Origin: Ensifer adhaerens | GTDB lineage: Bacteria > Pseudomonadota > Alphaproteobacteria > Rhizobiales > Rhizobiaceae | Length of the DNA: 64,000 nucleotides | NCBI GenBank assembly: GCA_900215285.1 | Contig: OCMG01000004.1 | Span: forward strand, 2,154,001 to 2,218,000 | Reading direction: 5' to 3' | Shown here: positions 34,481 to 45,883 of the stretch, piece after piece | Layout of the letters: each line of letters begins with the position of its first letter | How positions within the stretch are numbered: position 1 is the stretch's first letter | The notes under the pieces: generated by a model | What the model was told of the DNA's origin: nothing | Database searches by the model: none | The model's input: the letters and a program-made list of their open reading frames with translations, nothing else | Position numbers and translations under genes: made by a program

Positions 34481-34918
34481 ATGTTCCGAACATTCGATAT
34501 TCTCTTGATCGTGATCATGACCGTGGCGGCCACCATCACCTATTCGATCAAGCACAAGGCCGAGACGGTGCTTGACGACGTGCACAAGCTTGATGCCGAG
34601 ATCAAGCTGGAGCGCGACACGATCGATCTTCTGAAGGCCGACTGGGCGCTCGCCACGCAGCCGAACCGGCTCGCGCGTCTCGCCGATACGTTCAAGGCGG
34701 ATCTGAAGCTGCAGCCGACGGATTCGACGCAGATCGTTCAGCCGAACGAGTTGCCGATGCTGAAGTCGAATGTCGGCCTCGCGGATGCCATCGAGGCGGG
34801 ACTCGGTCCCGACGCCCGAAAGACGGATGAGGTCAGGCCCGCGACTGCCAGGGACGATACGGCAAGGGCAGCCTCAACCAAGACAGATAGTATCAAGACC
34901 GGATCGGTGAAGCGCTGA
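34481..34918 (+). CDS. ftsL: Cell division protein FtsL
   Basis: A 145-residue bitopic protein with one membrane helix (about residues 4-22) and a periplasmic coiled-coil segment (DVHKLDAEIKLERDTIDLLK). FtsL joins FtsQ and FtsB in the divisome and activates FtsW/FtsI. The C-terminal 40 residues are polar and variable. Identified by size, topology and its position between rsmH and ftsI. Its stop codon shares one base with the ftsI start (TGATG). Confidence 0.88.
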   Translation: MFRTFDILLIVIMTVAATITYSIKHKAETVLDDVHKLDAEIKLERDTIDLLKADWALATQPNRLARLADTFKADLKLQPTDSTQIVQPNELPMLKSNVGLADAIEAGLGPDARKTDEVRPATARDDTARAASTKTDSIKTGSVKR

Positions 34919-36672
34919 TGTCATTCCTGTCCCGCATCATGAACATCAAGAGCAAGGCGCATTTTTCCGCCACGCCGCGCGGCGTGCGTCGGGCTTCTGA
35001 CGGCTCGGCGCAGTTCGAAGGATCGGGCAAGCGCATGGGCGCGCAGGCGAAGAGCCGGGTCGGCATCATCTTCGCCGGTTTCACCGTCGCCTATGTCATC
35101 ATCGGCGGACGGCTGGTCGAATATGGCATGGCGAAGCCGGAGACGGTGTCGAGCATCATGCCCTCCGACAACCTGCTTGCCTCGCGTCCCGACATTCTCG
35201 ATCGCAATGGCCAGGTTCTGGCGACCGACATCCGTACCGTCTCTCTTTATGCCGAGCCTTCCAAGATCATCGATCCGGATGAGGCGCTGGAGGAGCTTTC
35301 CAGTGTTCTGCCCGATCTCGATGCCAAATCGACCTATCGCAAGCTTTCTTCCAAGAGCCATTTCCAGTGGCTGCGCCGTCAGTTGACGCCGCGCCAGCAG
35401 AGCCAGATTCTCGCGCTCGGCATTCCGGGCATCGGTTTCCGGCCGGAGAAGCGTCGGTTTTATCCGGGCGGCTCCACGGCTTCGCACATCCTCGGCCTCG
35501 TCAATATCGACAACCGCGGCATTGCAGGCATGGAGAAGTATATCGATAGCCAAGGCCTTGCCGATCTGGCTGCGGTTGGCATGACCAATGACGTGAAGCT
35601 TGAGCCGGTCAAGCTTTCGATCGACCTGCGCGTTCAGAACATTCTTCACGAAGTCCTGGTCGACGGCATGACCCGGTATCAGGGTATCGGTGCGGGGGGC
35701 GTCGTGCTCAATGTCCATACCGGTGAAGTGCTGGCGATGGCCTCATATCCGGATTTCGATCCGAACGATCCGACCCATGCTCTCGATCCGGACCGCTTGA
35801 ACCGCGTTTCGGCTGGCACCTATGAAATGGGGTCTACCTTCAAGGCCTTCACCATCGCCATGGGCCTGGACTACGGCACGATGACGCTTGCCAGCACGTT
35901 TGACGCCACGAAGCCACTTTACATCGGCGGCTTCACGATCCACGATTTTCACGGCACGCGCCGTATCCTGACCGTCGATGAAGTCTTTGTGCATTCATCG
36001 AACATCGGCGCGGCCCGCATGGCTGATGCGGTCGGTCTCGAAGGACATAAGGCGTTTCTGACGCGCATGGGCCTGTTGACCCGTATGGATACCGAACTGC
36101 CGGAAGTGGCGACGCCGTCGCAGCCGCGCGTTTGGAAACGCATCAATTCCATGACGATCGCCTATGGCCACGGCGTAGCGACGACGCCGTTGCAGACCGC
36201 TGTCGCCGGAGCGGCATTGGTGAATGGTGGCTATCTGATCGAGCCGACCTTCCTCCCGCGGACGCGGGCAGAGGCTGACAAGGTGGCCGTGAAGGTGGTC
36301 AAGGATTCCACCGTTCGTGATATGCGCAAGCTGTTCCGCGACAACGTCGTCAAGCCGGCAGGCTCCGGCAAGCAGGCAGCCGTTCCGGGTTTTGACGTAG
36401 GCGGCAAGACCGGTACGGCTGAAAAGCTTGTCCATGGCCGTTATGTCAACGGGCATAACTTCAATGCCTTCCTCTCAGCTTTCCCGATGAGCGATCCGCA
36501 ATATGTGGTCTTGATCTTCATCGATGATCCGCGCACCGGCGAGCATAACTCCAATCTGGCCGGCAACACCGCCACCCCCATGGTCGGTCGGGTCATTGCT
36601 CGGGTTGCACCGCTTCTCGGCGTTCAGCCGAAATTTGGCCCAGATGGGTCGGCAACGCTCGTTTCTTATTAA
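34918..36672 (+). CDS. ftsI: Peptidoglycan D,D-transpeptidase FtsI (PBP3)
   Basis: A 584-residue class B penicillin-binding protein that cross-links septal peptidoglycan. It has a cytoplasmic N-terminus, a membrane helix at about 48-66 and a pedestal domain. The transpeptidase domain carries nucleophile Ser306 in GSTFKAF, HSSN (SxN motif, about 360) and KTGTAEK (about 498). All catalytic motifs are intact. It is translationally coupled to ftsL. Its partner glycosyltransferase FtsW is encoded six genes downstream. Confidence 0.96.
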   Translation: MSFLSRIMNIKSKAHFSATPRGVRRASDGSAQFEGSGKRMGAQAKSRVGIIFAGFTVAYVIIGGRLVEYGMAKPETVSSIMPSDNLLASRPDILDRNGQVLATDIRTVSLYAEPSKIIDPDEALEELSSVLPDLDAKSTYRKLSSKSHFQWLRRQLTPRQQSQILALGIPGIGFRPEKRRFYPGGSTASHILGLVNIDNRGIAGMEKYIDSQGLADLAAVGMTNDVKLEPVKLSIDLRVQNILHEVLVDGMTRYQGIGAGGVVLNVHTGEVLAMASYPDFDPNDPTHALDPDRLNRVSAGTYEMGSTFKAFTIAMGLDYGTMTLASTFDATKPLYIGGFTIHDFHGTRRILTVDEVFVHSSNIGAARMADAVGLEGHKAFLTRMGLLTRMDTELPEVATPSQPRVWKRINSMTIAYGHGVATTPLQTAVAGAALVNGGYLIEPTFLPRTRAEADKVAVKVVKDSTVRDMRKLFRDNVVKPAGSGKQAAVPGFDVGGKTGTAEKLVHGRYVNGHNFNAFLSAFPMSDPQYVVLIFIDDPRTGEHNSNLAGNTATPMVGRVIARVAPLLGVQPKFGPDGSATLVSY

Positions 36673-36752
36673 GATCGACGTAAATCCGATTAAAATGGAT
36701 CAAACACGATTCGATGCGCCCGGGCTGCGGGCGTGAAAGGCAAACATTCTCG

Positions 36753-38216
36753 ATGAAGCTCCGTGACCTCGCAGGATCAGACTTTCCGGAAATCGATGCA
36801 TTGCTTGCGGGCTCTGCCGGAGACGTACAGATCACATCCATCACGGCCGACAGCCGCCAGGTAGCCCACGGCGCGCTCTTCGTGGCCGTGCCGGGCTCAA
36901 AGGCCGACGGCTCGACTTTTGCAGGCGAGGCCGTGACAAAGGGCGCCAGCGCCATCGTCATCGATGCGAACGCGACCGTCTCGGCGAATGTCCCGGTTCT
37001 GAAGGTGGCGGAACCGCGCCGCTTCCTTTCTCTGGCCGCCGCCCGCTTCTTCGGCGCACAACCAGCCGTCATGACCGCTGTCACCGGCACTGCCGGCAAG
37101 ACATCCGTCGCCTCGTTCACGCGCCAGATCTGGGCGCATGCCGGCTTTGCGGCCGCCATGATCGGCACGACAGGCGTGATTGCGCCGGGCCGGGCCGACT
37201 ACGGCACGCTGACGACGCCGGACCCGGTGTCGCTGCACAAGCTTCTGGCCGAACTGTCGCGCGAAGGCGTAACGCATGCCGCCATGGAAGCTTCCAGCCA
37301 CGGGCTCGACCAGCACCGTCTCGACGGCGTCAAACTCGCTGCTGCGGCCTTCACCAATCTTGGCCGCGACCACATGGACTACCATCCGACGGTTGAGCAT
37401 TACCTTGCGTCGAAGATGCGGCTCTTCAGCCTGCTGCCGAAGGGTTCGCCCGCGGTGATCTTCGCGGACGATCCCTATTCGCTGCACGCTATCGAGGCTG
37501 CCGGTCGTGCGGGCTGCGAAGTGCTGACCGTGGGTCGCAAGGGCGATTTCCTGACCCTGAAGCGGGTCGAGCATTTCCGCCACAAGCAGATGGCGGAGAT
37601 CCATTGCGGCGCCGACATCTATGAAGTCGATATTCCCCTGGCCGGCGATTTCCAGGTTGCGAATGCGCTGGTGGCTGCGGGCCTTGCCATGTCGACCGGT
37701 GTGAGCGCAGCAGCTGTCATGGCGGCACTCGGCAAGCTGGTCGGAGCCTCCGGGCGTCTCGAACTCGTCGGGCATACGGTCGATGGAGCGCTTGCCTATG
37801 TCGACTATGCTCACAAGCCCGAGGCGTTGGAGAACGTCCTGACCTCGGTCAGACCCTTCACGACGGGCCGCATCATCGTTGTCTTCGGCTGTGGTGGGGA
37901 TCGTGACAAGGGCAAGCGGCCGCTGATGGGCGAAATCGCGTCCCGGCTTGCCGACGTCGTGATTGTCACGGACGACAATCCGCGCTCGGAAGTGCCCGCC
38001 GTCATCCGTTCTGAAATCATGGCGGCAGCGCCCGACGCGATGGAAATCGGCGATCGCGCGGAAGCCATCCGGGTCGCCTGTGGCATGCTGAAATCCGGGG
38101 ATACGCTGATTGTCGCCGGCAAGGGACACGAAGAAGGCCAAATCGTGGGAGACAAGGTTCTGCCATTCTCGGATCAGGCCGAGATCGACAAAGCTTTGGG
38201 AGGATTGCAGGCTTGA
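36753..38216 (+). CDS. murE: UDP-MurNAc-L-Ala-D-Glu:meso-DAP ligase
   Basis: A 487-residue Mur ligase that adds meso-diaminopimelate to the peptidoglycan precursor in the cytosol. It shows the P-loop [12 protein letters not shown], the TTPDP and [12 protein letters not shown] segments, and DNPRSE, the signature of the DAP-specific enzyme. ATG 36753 gives the normal N-terminus MKLRDL; an upstream in-frame GTG/ATG region from 36714 lacks support. The stop overlaps the murF start by 4 bases. Confidence 0.96.
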   Translation: MKLRDLAGSDFPEIDALLAGSAGDVQITSITADSRQVAHGALFVAVPGSKADGSTFAGEAVTKGASAIVIDANATVSANVPVLKVAEPRRFLSLAAARFFGAQPAVMTAVTGTAGKTSVASFTRQIWAHAGFAAAMIGTTGVIAPGRADYGTLTTPDPVSLHKLLAELSREGVTHAAMEASSHGLDQHRLDGVKLAAAAFTNLGRDHMDYHPTVEHYLASKMRLFSLLPKGSPAVIFADDPYSLHAIEAAGRAGCEVLTVGRKGDFLTLKRVEHFRHKQMAEIHCGADIYEVDIPLAGDFQVANALVAAGLAMSTGVSAAAVMAALGKLVGASGRLELVGHTVDGALAYVDYAHKPEALENVLTSVRPFTTGRIIVVFGCGGDRDKGKRPLMGEIASRLADVVIVTDDNPRSEVPAVIRSEIMAAAPDAMEIGDRAEAIRVACGMLKSGDTLIVAGKGHEEGQIVGDKVLPFSDQAEIDKALGGLQA

Positions 38217-39646
38217 CCTATCTCTGGACGTCCGATGAACTCGTCAGCGCGATGAATGGCAGGCCGTTCGGCTCACTGCCCGGCGGGGTTACCGGCATTT
38301 CCATCGACAGCCGTTCGATCGGCAAGGGTGAGGCCTTTTTCGCCATCAAGGGTGATCGCGTCGACGGGCACGATTACGCCTCCGTAGCGGCGGCCAACGG
38401 TGCGGCGCTTCTCGTGGTGAGCGAGGCGAAACTGCCGGCGCTGGGGCGGGTCACCACGCCCATGATCGTGGTTGACGACGTTCTGGCCGGACTTGAGCGT
38501 CTGGGCCGGGCGGCGCGTCTGCGTTCGGCTGCAAAAGTGATTGCGGTCACGGGTTCGGTCGGCAAGACGACCACCAAGGAAATGCTGCGCAAGGCGCTGG
38601 AAACATCGGGGACGGTCCATGCCTCCGTTGCATCGTTCAACAATCATTGGGGCGTGCCGCTGACGCTCGCGCGCATGCCGAAGGATGTCGATTACGGCGT
38701 CTTCGAAATCGGCATGAACCATCCCGGCGAAATTCGCGCGCTGGTCTCCATGGTCCGGCCGGACATCGCGATCATCACGACCGTTGCGGGCGCCCATCTC
38801 GGCAATTTCCGCTCCATCGACGAAATCGCCTATGCCAAGGCCGAAATTCTCGAGGGGATCGAGGTCGACGGCCATGCGATCCTCAATCGCGATATCGAAC
38901 AATTCTACATTCTGGAAAAGGTCGCGATCGAAAATCGTGTGCCGCATATTCATTCCTTCGGCAACAATGCGCGGGCTGATTTCCGGCTGGCGGAGTTCAA
39001 TGGCCATCCGACGAGTTCCAATCTATGGGCGGTGATCGGCGGGCGGACCATTGAGGTGACAATCGGCGCGCCCGGTCGTCATATCGCCGAAAATGCACTG
39101 GCGGTTCTCGGCGCGGTTTCGCTTGCCGGTGCGGATCTCGACCGGGCGGCGGAAGCGCTTGCCTCCTTCATGCCGGAAAAGGGCAGGGGCCAGCGGCATG
39201 TCCTGTCACTTGGCGAGGGCAAGGGTACCTTCACGCTGATCGACGAAAGCTACAATGCCAACCCGGCATCGATGCGGGCGGCGATCGGTCTGCTTGCCGG
39301 AACGCCGGCGTCGGGGGAAGGCCGGCAGATTGCCGTTCTGGGCGATATGTTGGAAATGGGCGAGAATTCTCCCTCCATCCACGGCAACCTGGCGCAGCCG
39401 CTGCGACAGGCCGGGATCAAGCATCTGTGGCTTGCGGGCCGCGACATGCGCCTGCTGGCCGAGGCCATGGCGGGGTCTGCCGATGTTGCATACCGGCCAA
39501 CCGCGGATGAGCTTGCAGACTATGCGGTTTCTCATGTATCCGACGGCGATGTGCTGGTCGTCAAATCGTCGCTGGGGACAGGATTCGGCAAGATTACCGC
39601 GGCCCTTCTCAATGCATTCCAACCCGCTGACGCGGCTGGGGTCTGA
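38213..39646 (+). CDS. murF: UDP-MurNAc-tripeptide:D-Ala-D-Ala ligase
   Basis: A 477-residue Mur ligase that adds D-Ala-D-Ala, completing the UDP-MurNAc-pentapeptide. It has [18 protein letters not shown] P-loop sequence ([12 protein letters not shown]), [11 protein letters not shown] and the late [13 protein letters not shown] motif typical of MurF. Translation begins at TTG 38213, nested in the murE stop (TTGA), with GGGAGGA about 10 bases upstream, so it is coupled to murE. Confidence 0.96.
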   Translation: MTYLWTSDELVSAMNGRPFGSLPGGVTGISIDSRSIGKGEAFFAIKGDRVDGHDYASVAAANGAALLVVSEAKLPALGRVTTPMIVVDDVLAGLERLGRAARLRSAAKVIAVTGSVGKTTTKEMLRKALETSGTVHASVASFNNHWGVPLTLARMPKDVDYGVFEIGMNHPGEIRALVSMVRPDIAIITTVAGAHLGNFRSIDEIAYAKAEILEGIEVDGHAILNRDIEQFYILEKVAIENRVPHIHSFGNNARADFRLAEFNGHPTSSNLWAVIGGRTIEVTIGAPGRHIAENALAVLGAVSLAGADLDRAAEALASFMPEKGRGQRHVLSLGEGKGTFTLIDESYNANPASMRAAIGLLAGTPASGEGRQIAVLGDMLEMGENSPSIHGNLAQPLRQAGIKHLWLAGRDMRLLAEAMAGSADVAYRPTADELADYAVSHVSDGDVLVVKSSLGTGFGKITAALLNAFQPADAAGV

Positions 39647-39669
39647 AACTTCAATTAGAAAGAGCCGCT

Positions 39670-40770
39670 ATGCTGATCTGGCTTGTGGAACTGTCGCATC
39701 ATATCCAGTTTTTCAATCTGTTCCGCTACATCACGTTCAGAGCTGGCGCCGCACTCTTCACCTCCGCCTTCATCGTCTTCATGTTTGGCCCGCGCATCAT
39801 TGCGTCGCTGCGCATCCGCCAGGGCAAGGGGCAGCCGATCCGCGCCGACGGGCCGCAGACGCATTTCAAGAAGGCCGGCACGCCAACCATGGGCGGCCTG
39901 ATGATCCTGGCCGGCATCGTGGTTTCGTCGCTGTTGTGGGCGGACCTCTCGAACGTGTACGTCGTCTCGACGCTGCTCGTCACGCTCGGCTTCGGCGCCA
40001 TCGGCTTCTATGACGACTATCTCAAGGTCACGAAGCAGTCGGACAAGGGCTTCTCGGGCAAGGCGAGACTGGGCATCGAGTTCCTGATCGCCGGCATTGC
40101 CGTCTATTTCATGATGCGCAATTCGGTTGCCGCTGCGCCCAATGGCTCGATCATCGGCACGTCGATCGCCTTTCCCTTCTTCAAGGACTTTTTCATCAAT
40201 CTCGGCATGTTCTTCGTGCTCTTTGGCGGATTTGTCATCGTGGGTGCGGGCAATGCCGTGAACCTGACTGACGGTCTGGACGGGCTCGCCATCGTGCCGG
40301 TCATGATTGCGTCCGCCTCCTTCGGCATCATCTCCTATCTCGCCGGCAATATCCTCTTCGCGAACTATCTGCAGATCAATTTCGTTCCCGGTACCGGTGA
40401 ACTTGCCGTCATCATGGGGGCCGTGATCGGCGCTGGGCTCGGCTTTCTCTGGTTCAATGCGCCGCCTGCGGCCATCTTCATGGGCGACACAGGATCGCTG
40501 GCGCTCGGCGGCATGATCGGCACGGTGGCCGTTGCCACCAAGCATGAGATCGTCATGGCGATTATCGGCGGCCTTTTCGTCATGGAGACGCTGTCGGTCA
40601 TCATCCAGGTCTTCTGGTTCAAGCGGACCGGCCGGCGCGTTTTCCTGATGGCGCCGATCCATCACCATTTCGAAAAACTGGGCTGGACCGAAAGCCAGGT
40701 CGTGATCCGCTTCTGGATCATCGCCGTGGGCCTTGCGATGCTCGGTCTTGCCACGCTCAAGCTCAGGTAA
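39670..40770 (+). CDS. mraY: Phospho-MurNAc-pentapeptide transferase
   Basis: A 366-residue polytopic enzyme with about ten helices that transfers phospho-MurNAc-pentapeptide to undecaprenyl phosphate, forming lipid I. Conserved acidic sites are seen in [18 protein letters not shown] and [11 protein letters not shown], and the cytoplasmic [11 protein letters not shown] ends the protein as usual. Starts with ATG after AAAGAG, 23 bases downstream of murF. Confidence 0.97.
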   Translation: MLIWLVELSHHIQFFNLFRYITFRAGAALFTSAFIVFMFGPRIIASLRIRQGKGQPIRADGPQTHFKKAGTPTMGGLMILAGIVVSSLLWADLSNVYVVSTLLVTLGFGAIGFYDDYLKVTKQSDKGFSGKARLGIEFLIAGIAVYFMMRNSVAAAPNGSIIGTSIAFPFFKDFFINLGMFFVLFGGFVIVGAGNAVNLTDGLDGLAIVPVMIASASFGIISYLAGNILFANYLQINFVPGTGELAVIMGAVIGAGLGFLWFNAPPAAIFMGDTGSLALGGMIGTVAVATKHEIVMAIIGGLFVMETLSVIIQVFWFKRTGRRVFLMAPIHHHFEKLGWTESQVVIRFWIIAVGLAMLGLATLKLR

Positions 40771-40776
40771 TTGCCC

Positions 40777-42168
40777 ATGATGCCGGTGACGTCACTTGGT
40801 GGCCGCAAGGTCGCCCTTTTCGGGCTAGGCGGTTCGGGGCTCGCAACCGCCCAGGCGCTGATGGCCGGCGGAGCGGACGTGACCGCCTGGGACGACAATC
40901 CCGCAAGTGTCGAGAAGGCCCGAAATGCCGGCATCACCACTGCCGATCTGCGTGGCATCGACTGGAAGGCTTTCGCAAGCTTCGTGCTGTCGCCCGGCGT
41001 GCCGCTGACGCATCCGAAGCCGCACTGGACGGTGGATCTGGCCCATGCTGCGGGTGTCGAGATCATTGGCGATGTGGAATTGTTCGTGCGCGAGCGGATG
41101 CTGCTTTCGCCCGAATGCCCCTTTATCGCCATTACCGGCACGAATGGCAAATCGACCACGACGGCGCTGATTGCGCATATCCTGAAGTCTTCCGGCCGCG
41201 ATACCCAGCTTGGCGGCAATATCGGGACGGCCGTGCTGACCCTCGATCCGCCCGCCCCAAACCGTTTCTACGTGGTCGAATGCTCGTCCTATCAGATCGA
41301 TCTTGCACCTTCGATCAATCCGTCTGCCGGCATTCTGCTGAACCTGACGCCTGATCATCTCGATCGCCACGGCACCATGCAGCACTATGCGGACGTCAAG
41401 GAGCGGCTGGTTGCGGGCAGCAAGAACGCCATTGTTGGCGTGGACGACAGCTATTGCAGCCAGATTGCCGACCGCATCGAGCGCGCCGGCGTTGCGGTCA
41501 CCCGCATCTCGCGTCGTCTGGCACTGAAGGACGGTATCTTTGCCGATGGCAGCCGCATCCTGAAGGCGGAAGGCGGCAGCGTGGCTGAACTCCTGGACCT
41601 TAAGGGCGTCGAGACGCTGCGCGGTGGGCATAATGCGCAGAATGCGGCTGCGGCGATTGGCGCCTGCCTTGCCGTCGGGGTCAGCCTAGACGACATTCGC
41701 GCCGGCATCCGTTCGTTCCCCGGCCTGAAGCATCGCATGCAGCCGGTGGGCAAGCGCTATCACGTCACCTTCGTCAATGATTCCAAGGCGACGAATGCCG
41801 AGGCGGCAGCGCCTGCGCTGTCGAGCTATGACCGGATATACTGGATCGCCGGCGGTCTGCCGAAGGAAGGCGGGATCGCCGCCCTGCAGCCGCTCTTCTC
41901 CAAGATCGCCAAGGCCTACCTGATTGGTGAAGCCGCGCCGCAATTTGCGGCGACCCTGGGCGAAGCCGTGCCTTACGAAATTTCCGGCACGCTCGACCTT
42001 GCCATTGCCCACGCGGCAAAGGACGCCTCGGACGACAGGACGGGACCGGTCACCGTCATGCTTTCCCCGGCTTGCGCAAGCTTCGACCAATACAAGAATT
42101 TCGAGGTCCGTGGTGATTCGTTCGTAGAGATCGTGTCCGGCCTCGATGGCGTCACGATGCTTGTTTGA
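40777..42168 (+). CDS. murD: UDP-MurNAc-L-alanine:D-glutamate ligase
   Basis: A 463-residue cytosolic Mur ligase that adds D-Glu. It shows [17 protein letters not shown] at the N-terminal Rossmann fold, the P-loop [25 protein letters not shown], and [11 protein letters not shown] in the C-terminal domain. ATG 40777 follows mraY by 6 bases, with AGGT at the mraY end as a weak ribosome site; TTG 40771 and ATG 40780 are close alternatives. Confidence 0.95.
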   Translation: MMPVTSLGGRKVALFGLGGSGLATAQALMAGGADVTAWDDNPASVEKARNAGITTADLRGIDWKAFASFVLSPGVPLTHPKPHWTVDLAHAAGVEIIGDVELFVRERMLLSPECPFIAITGTNGKSTTTALIAHILKSSGRDTQLGGNIGTAVLTLDPPAPNRFYVVECSSYQIDLAPSINPSAGILLNLTPDHLDRHGTMQHYADVKERLVAGSKNAIVGVDDSYCSQIADRIERAGVAVTRISRRLALKDGIFADGSRILKAEGGSVAELLDLKGVETLRGGHNAQNAAAAIGACLAVGVSLDDIRAGIRSFPGLKHRMQPVGKRYHVTFVNDSKATNAEAAAPALSSYDRIYWIAGGLPKEGGIAALQPLFSKIAKAYLIGEAAPQFAATLGEAVPYEISGTLDLAIAHAAKDASDDRTGPVTVMLSPACASFDQYKNFEVRGDSFVEIVSGLDGVTMLV

Positions 42169-42189
42169 GCACAGCGGGAGATCGGTCGA

Positions 42190-43344
42190 ATGGTAAGCCG
42201 CGCGGACAGAGGTCGGGTTGCAGACTGGTTCTGGACCATCGACCGGTATTTCCTCTTCGTCTTCGTGCTCCTGATGGGCATCGGTTTCATGCTCTCGTTC
42301 GCCGCCTCTCCGGCGGTGGCAGAGCGCATCGGCGCCCCTGAATTTCACTTCGTGGCCAAGCACGCCGAGTTTCTGCTGCCGGCGCTCGCGGTCATGATCG
42401 GCGTTTCCTTCATGACGCCGAAGACGGTGCGGCGAACGGCGGTGATCCTGCTGATCATCTCGCTCACGCTGATGGTCCTGGTGCTTTTCGTCGGTGTGGA
42501 GGTGAAGGGTTCGCGGCGCTGGATTTCACTCGGGCCGCTCGGTATTCAGGCATCCGAGTTCATGAAGCCGGCTTTCATCGTCGTCTGCGCCTGGCTTTTC
42601 GCAGAGCACCAGAAGCAGCCGGAAATCCCGGGCAATTTGTTTGCCATCCTGCTCTACGGCATCGTGGTGGCGCTGCTGGTCGCCGAGCCCGACCTGGGGC
42701 AGACAATTCTGACGACTTCCGTCTGGGCCGGCATGTTCTTCATGGCTGGCATGCCCTGGCTGTGGATCATGTTGCTGGCCATCTTTGCCGTTGGGGGGCT
42801 GACCTCAGCCTATCTGTTGCTCCCGCACGTGGCTGCCCGTATCGACAAGTTTCTGACGGGTGAGGGCGATACGTTCCAGGTCGATACGGCACGCCAGGCG
42901 ATCTTTCGCGGCGGCTGGTTCGGTCGCGGGCCGGGCGAGGGGCAGATCAAGAAGATCATCCCTGATGCCCATACCGACTTCGTCTTCTCCGTCGCAGCGG
43001 AGGAGTTCGGGGTGATTTTCTGCATGGCGCTGGTGGCGCTCTTCGCCTTCATCGTGATGCGCGGTCTTTCGATCGCCTATCGCGAGAAGGACCCGTTCAA
43101 CCGCTTCGCCATTTCCGGTCTGGTGCTTCAGTTCGGCATCCAGTCCTTCATCAACATCGGGGTCAATCTCCAATTGCTGCCGGCGAAGGGCATGACGCTG
43201 CCCTTCATTTCCTATGGCGGCTCATCGATGATCGCGATCTGCATCACGGCCGGCTTTATCCTGGCGTTGACGCGGCACAGGCCGGAGACGCGCTCGCGCG
43301 AGCGCAGCCTGTTCAGCATCGCCCAAGGTCATCCTGCCGAGTGA
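42190..43344 (+). CDS. ftsW: Septal peptidoglycan polymerase FtsW
   Basis: A 384-residue SEDS-family membrane protein with about ten helices that polymerises lipid II at the septum together with FtsI. Conserved signatures include KGSRRWISLGPLGIQASEFMKP, VAEPDLGQT with its catalytic-type Asp, HTDFVFSVAAEEFG and LPFISYGGSSM. Lies between murD and murG, the standard dcw position. Confidence 0.96.
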   Translation: MVSRADRGRVADWFWTIDRYFLFVFVLLMGIGFMLSFAASPAVAERIGAPEFHFVAKHAEFLLPALAVMIGVSFMTPKTVRRTAVILLIISLTLMVLVLFVGVEVKGSRRWISLGPLGIQASEFMKPAFIVVCAWLFAEHQKQPEIPGNLFAILLYGIVVALLVAEPDLGQTILTTSVWAGMFFMAGMPWLWIMLLAIFAVGGLTSAYLLLPHVAARIDKFLTGEGDTFQVDTARQAIFRGGWFGRGPGEGQIKKIIPDAHTDFVFSVAAEEFGVIFCMALVALFAFIVMRGLSIAYREKDPFNRFAISGLVLQFGIQSFINIGVNLQLLPAKGMTLPFISYGGSSMIAICITAGFILALTRHRPETRSRERSLFSIAQGHPAE

Positions 43345-43350
43345 GGTTTC

Positions 43351-44475
43351 ATGAGCAAAGGCATCGTCATGCTGGCGGCCGGGGGAACCGGCGGCCATCT
43401 TTTCCCCGCAGAAGCGCTTGCGCATAGCCTGAAGGCGCGCGGCTACTCGGTTCATCTGGTGACGGATTCCCGCGCCGAGCGTTATGCCGGCAAGTTTCCG
43501 GCCGATGAAATTCATGTCGTGCCTTCGGCAACGATTGGCTCGAAAAATCCAATTTCCGTCGCCAAGGCGTTGTTCACGCTCTGGCAAGGGACCAATCAGG
43601 CCAAGGCGCTGATGCGGCGCATCAAGCCCGTGGCAGTCGCCGGCTTCGGGGGCTATCCGACCGTGCCTCCGCTGATCGCCGCCTCGCGTCTCGGCCTGCC
43701 GACGATGATCCATGAGCAGAACGCCGTGATGGGGCGCGCCAACAGGATGCTGGCGCCGAAGGTCAAGGCGATTGCCGGCGGCTTCCTGCCGGAGACGGAC
43801 GGTCCCTTCGCGTCCAAGACCGTGACGACGGGCAATCCGGTTCGCCCGGCCGTGCTGAAAGCGGCGGCGCAGCCTTATGTGCCGTCGGCCGGATCGAGCC
43901 CGTTCAGGCTCGTCGTGTTCGGTGGCAGCCAGGGCGCCCAGTTCTTCTCGACGGCGGTTCCGACGGCCGTGATCCTGCTTCCGTCCGAAATGCAGAAGCG
44001 CCTCGTCATCACGCAACAGGCGCGGCCCGAGGATGCCGAGGGCGTGAAGGCGTGCTACCAGAAGCTCGGACTTGAGGCGGATGTTTCGCCGTTCTTCACC
44101 GACATGGCTGAGCGCATCGGGGCGGCGCATTTCGTCATCTGCCGTTCTGGGGCATCGACCGTTTCGGAAATCTCCGTGATCGGCCGCCCGGCGCTCTTCG
44201 TGCCCTATCCGTTCGCGCTGGATCACGATCAGGCGGCGAATGCGGCGCTGTTGGTGGAAAAGGGCGGTGCCAAGGTCGTCCAGCAATCGAAGCTGTCGGC
44301 CGAGAAGCTGGCGGATATCCTGAAAATCGCGATGAACGAACCGCAGCGGCTGCTTGAAACCGCGCATGCCGCCAAACAGGCGGGCAAACCGGATGCGGCG
44401 AACTTGCTTGCCGATCTCGTGGAGGCTATTGCGGCGGGCAAGACGGTTTCACAATTCAAGGGTCAGCGCACATGA
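43351..44475 (+). CDS. murG: UDP-GlcNAc:lipid I N-acetylglucosaminyltransferase
   Basis: A 374-residue GT-B glycosyltransferase on the inner face of the membrane that turns lipid I into lipid II. The N-terminal [10 protein letters not shown] loop (11-20), [32 protein letters not shown] and the C-terminal [19 protein letters not shown] motifs are present. The stop overlaps the murC start (ATGA). Confidence 0.97.
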   Translation: MSKGIVMLAAGGTGGHLFPAEALAHSLKARGYSVHLVTDSRAERYAGKFPADEIHVVPSATIGSKNPISVAKALFTLWQGTNQAKALMRRIKPVAVAGFGGYPTVPPLIAASRLGLPTMIHEQNAVMGRANRMLAPKVKAIAGGFLPETDGPFASKTVTTGNPVRPAVLKAAAQPYVPSAGSSPFRLVVFGGSQGAQFFSTAVPTAVILLPSEMQKRLVITQQARPEDAEGVKACYQKLGLEADVSPFFTDMAERIGAAHFVICRSGASTVSEISVIGRPALFVPYPFALDHDQAANAALLVEKGGAKVVQQSKLSAEKLADILKIAMNEPQRLLETAHAAKQAGKPDAANLLADLVEAIAAGKTVSQFKGQRT

Positions 44476-45878
44476 AAATGCCCCAGAGCATCGGGCTCGT
44501 CCATTTCATCGGCATCGGCGGCATCGGCATGAGCGGCATTGCCGAGGTTTTGCATAATCTCGGCCATCGCGTGCAGGGCTCCGATCAGGCCGACAGCGCC
44601 AACGTGCAGCGCCTGCGCGCCAAGGGTATCGAGGTGTTCGTCGGTCACAAGGCTGAGAACCTGGGTGATGCCGAAGTCGTCGTTGTTTCGACGGCGATCA
44701 AGAAGAACAATCCGGAACTGGTGGCTGCGCGCGAAAAGCTGCTGCCTGTCGTGCGCCGGGCCGAAATGCTGGCCGAACTCATGCGCTTCCGCAATGCGAT
44801 TGCCATCGGCGGCACGCATGGCAAGACGACAACGACCTCCATGGTCGCAGCCCTTCTCGAAGCCGGCGGGCTGGACCCGACCGTCATCAATGGTGGCATC
44901 ATCAATGCCTATGGCACCAATGCACGCATGGGTGCGGGCGAGTGGATGGTGGTGGAGGCGGATGAATCCGACGGCACCTTCCTGAAGCTGCCGGCCGATG
45001 TGGCGATCGTCACCAATATCGACCCGGAGCATCTGGACCATTACGGCAATTTCGACGCCGTGCGTGCCGCCTTCAAGCAGTTCGTCGAGAACGTGCCGTT
45101 CTACGGCTTCGGCGTCATGTGCCTTGACCATCCGGAAGTGCAGGCGCTGGTCAGCCGCATCGAGGACCGCAAGGTGGTGACCTATGGGGCTAACCCGCAG
45201 GCCGATGTGCGCTTCTTCAATATCCGCATGGAAGGACCAGTCTCGGTTTTCGACGTGGAAATCCGTCGCAGGCGCACCGGCGAGACGATCCTGATCGACA
45301 ACCTGCGCCTTCCGATGCCCGGCCGGCATAACGTGTCGAACGCCACGGCAGCCGTCGCGGTCGCGCAGCGGCTCGGCATTTCGACGGATGCGATCCGCAA
45401 GGGCATTTCCGCCTTCGGGGGCGTCAAGCGCCGCTTCACCCTTGTCGGCGACTGGAACGGCGTTTCCATCTATGACGACTACGGCCACCATCCGGTCGAG
45501 ATCAAGGCGGTGCTGCGTGCAGCCCGTGAGGCCTGCCAGGGCCGCATCATCGCGGTTCACCAGCCGCATCGCTACAGCCGCGTTGCGAGCCTCTTCGAAG
45601 ACTTTGCCGGCTGCTTCAACGATGCCGACACGATCATGATCGCGCCGATCTATGCGGCGGGCGAGGACCCGATCGAGGGCGTGAGCGCGGAAGAACTCGT
45701 CTCGCGGATCAAGTCCGCCGGGCATCGCGATGCGCGCTTCGCCTCCGGTCCCGCAGATATTGCGCCGGTGGTGGCGGGCCTTGCCAAGCCAGGGGATTTC
45801 GTAGTCATGTTGGGCGCTGGCAATATTACAAGCTGGGCGGCTGCATTGCCGGAAGAATTGAAGAAGATTGCAGGGTAA
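44472..45878 (+). CDS. murC: UDP-N-acetylmuramate:L-alanine ligase
   Basis: A 468-residue cytosolic Mur ligase that starts the stem peptide by adding L-Ala. The family N-terminus [17 protein letters not shown], the P-loop [24 protein letters not shown] and [10 protein letters not shown] motifs are intact. Its ATG overlaps the murG stop by 4 bases, and murB follows after 5 bases. Confidence 0.97.
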   Translation: MKMPQSIGLVHFIGIGGIGMSGIAEVLHNLGHRVQGSDQADSANVQRLRAKGIEVFVGHKAENLGDAEVVVVSTAIKKNNPELVAAREKLLPVVRRAEMLAELMRFRNAIAIGGTHGKTTTTSMVAALLEAGGLDPTVINGGIINAYGTNARMGAGEWMVVEADESDGTFLKLPADVAIVTNIDPEHLDHYGNFDAVRAAFKQFVENVPFYGFGVMCLDHPEVQALVSRIEDRKVVTYGANPQADVRFFNIRMEGPVSVFDVEIRRRRTGETILIDNLRLPMPGRHNVSNATAAVAVAQRLGISTDAIRKGISAFGGVKRRFTLVGDWNGVSIYDDYGHHPVEIKAVLRAAREACQGRIIAVHQPHRYSRVASLFEDFAGCFNDADTIMIAPIYAAGEDPIEGVSAEELVSRIKSAGHRDARFASGPADIAPVVAGLAKPGDFVVMLGAGNITSWAAALPEELKKIAG

Positions 45879-45883
45879 GTTTT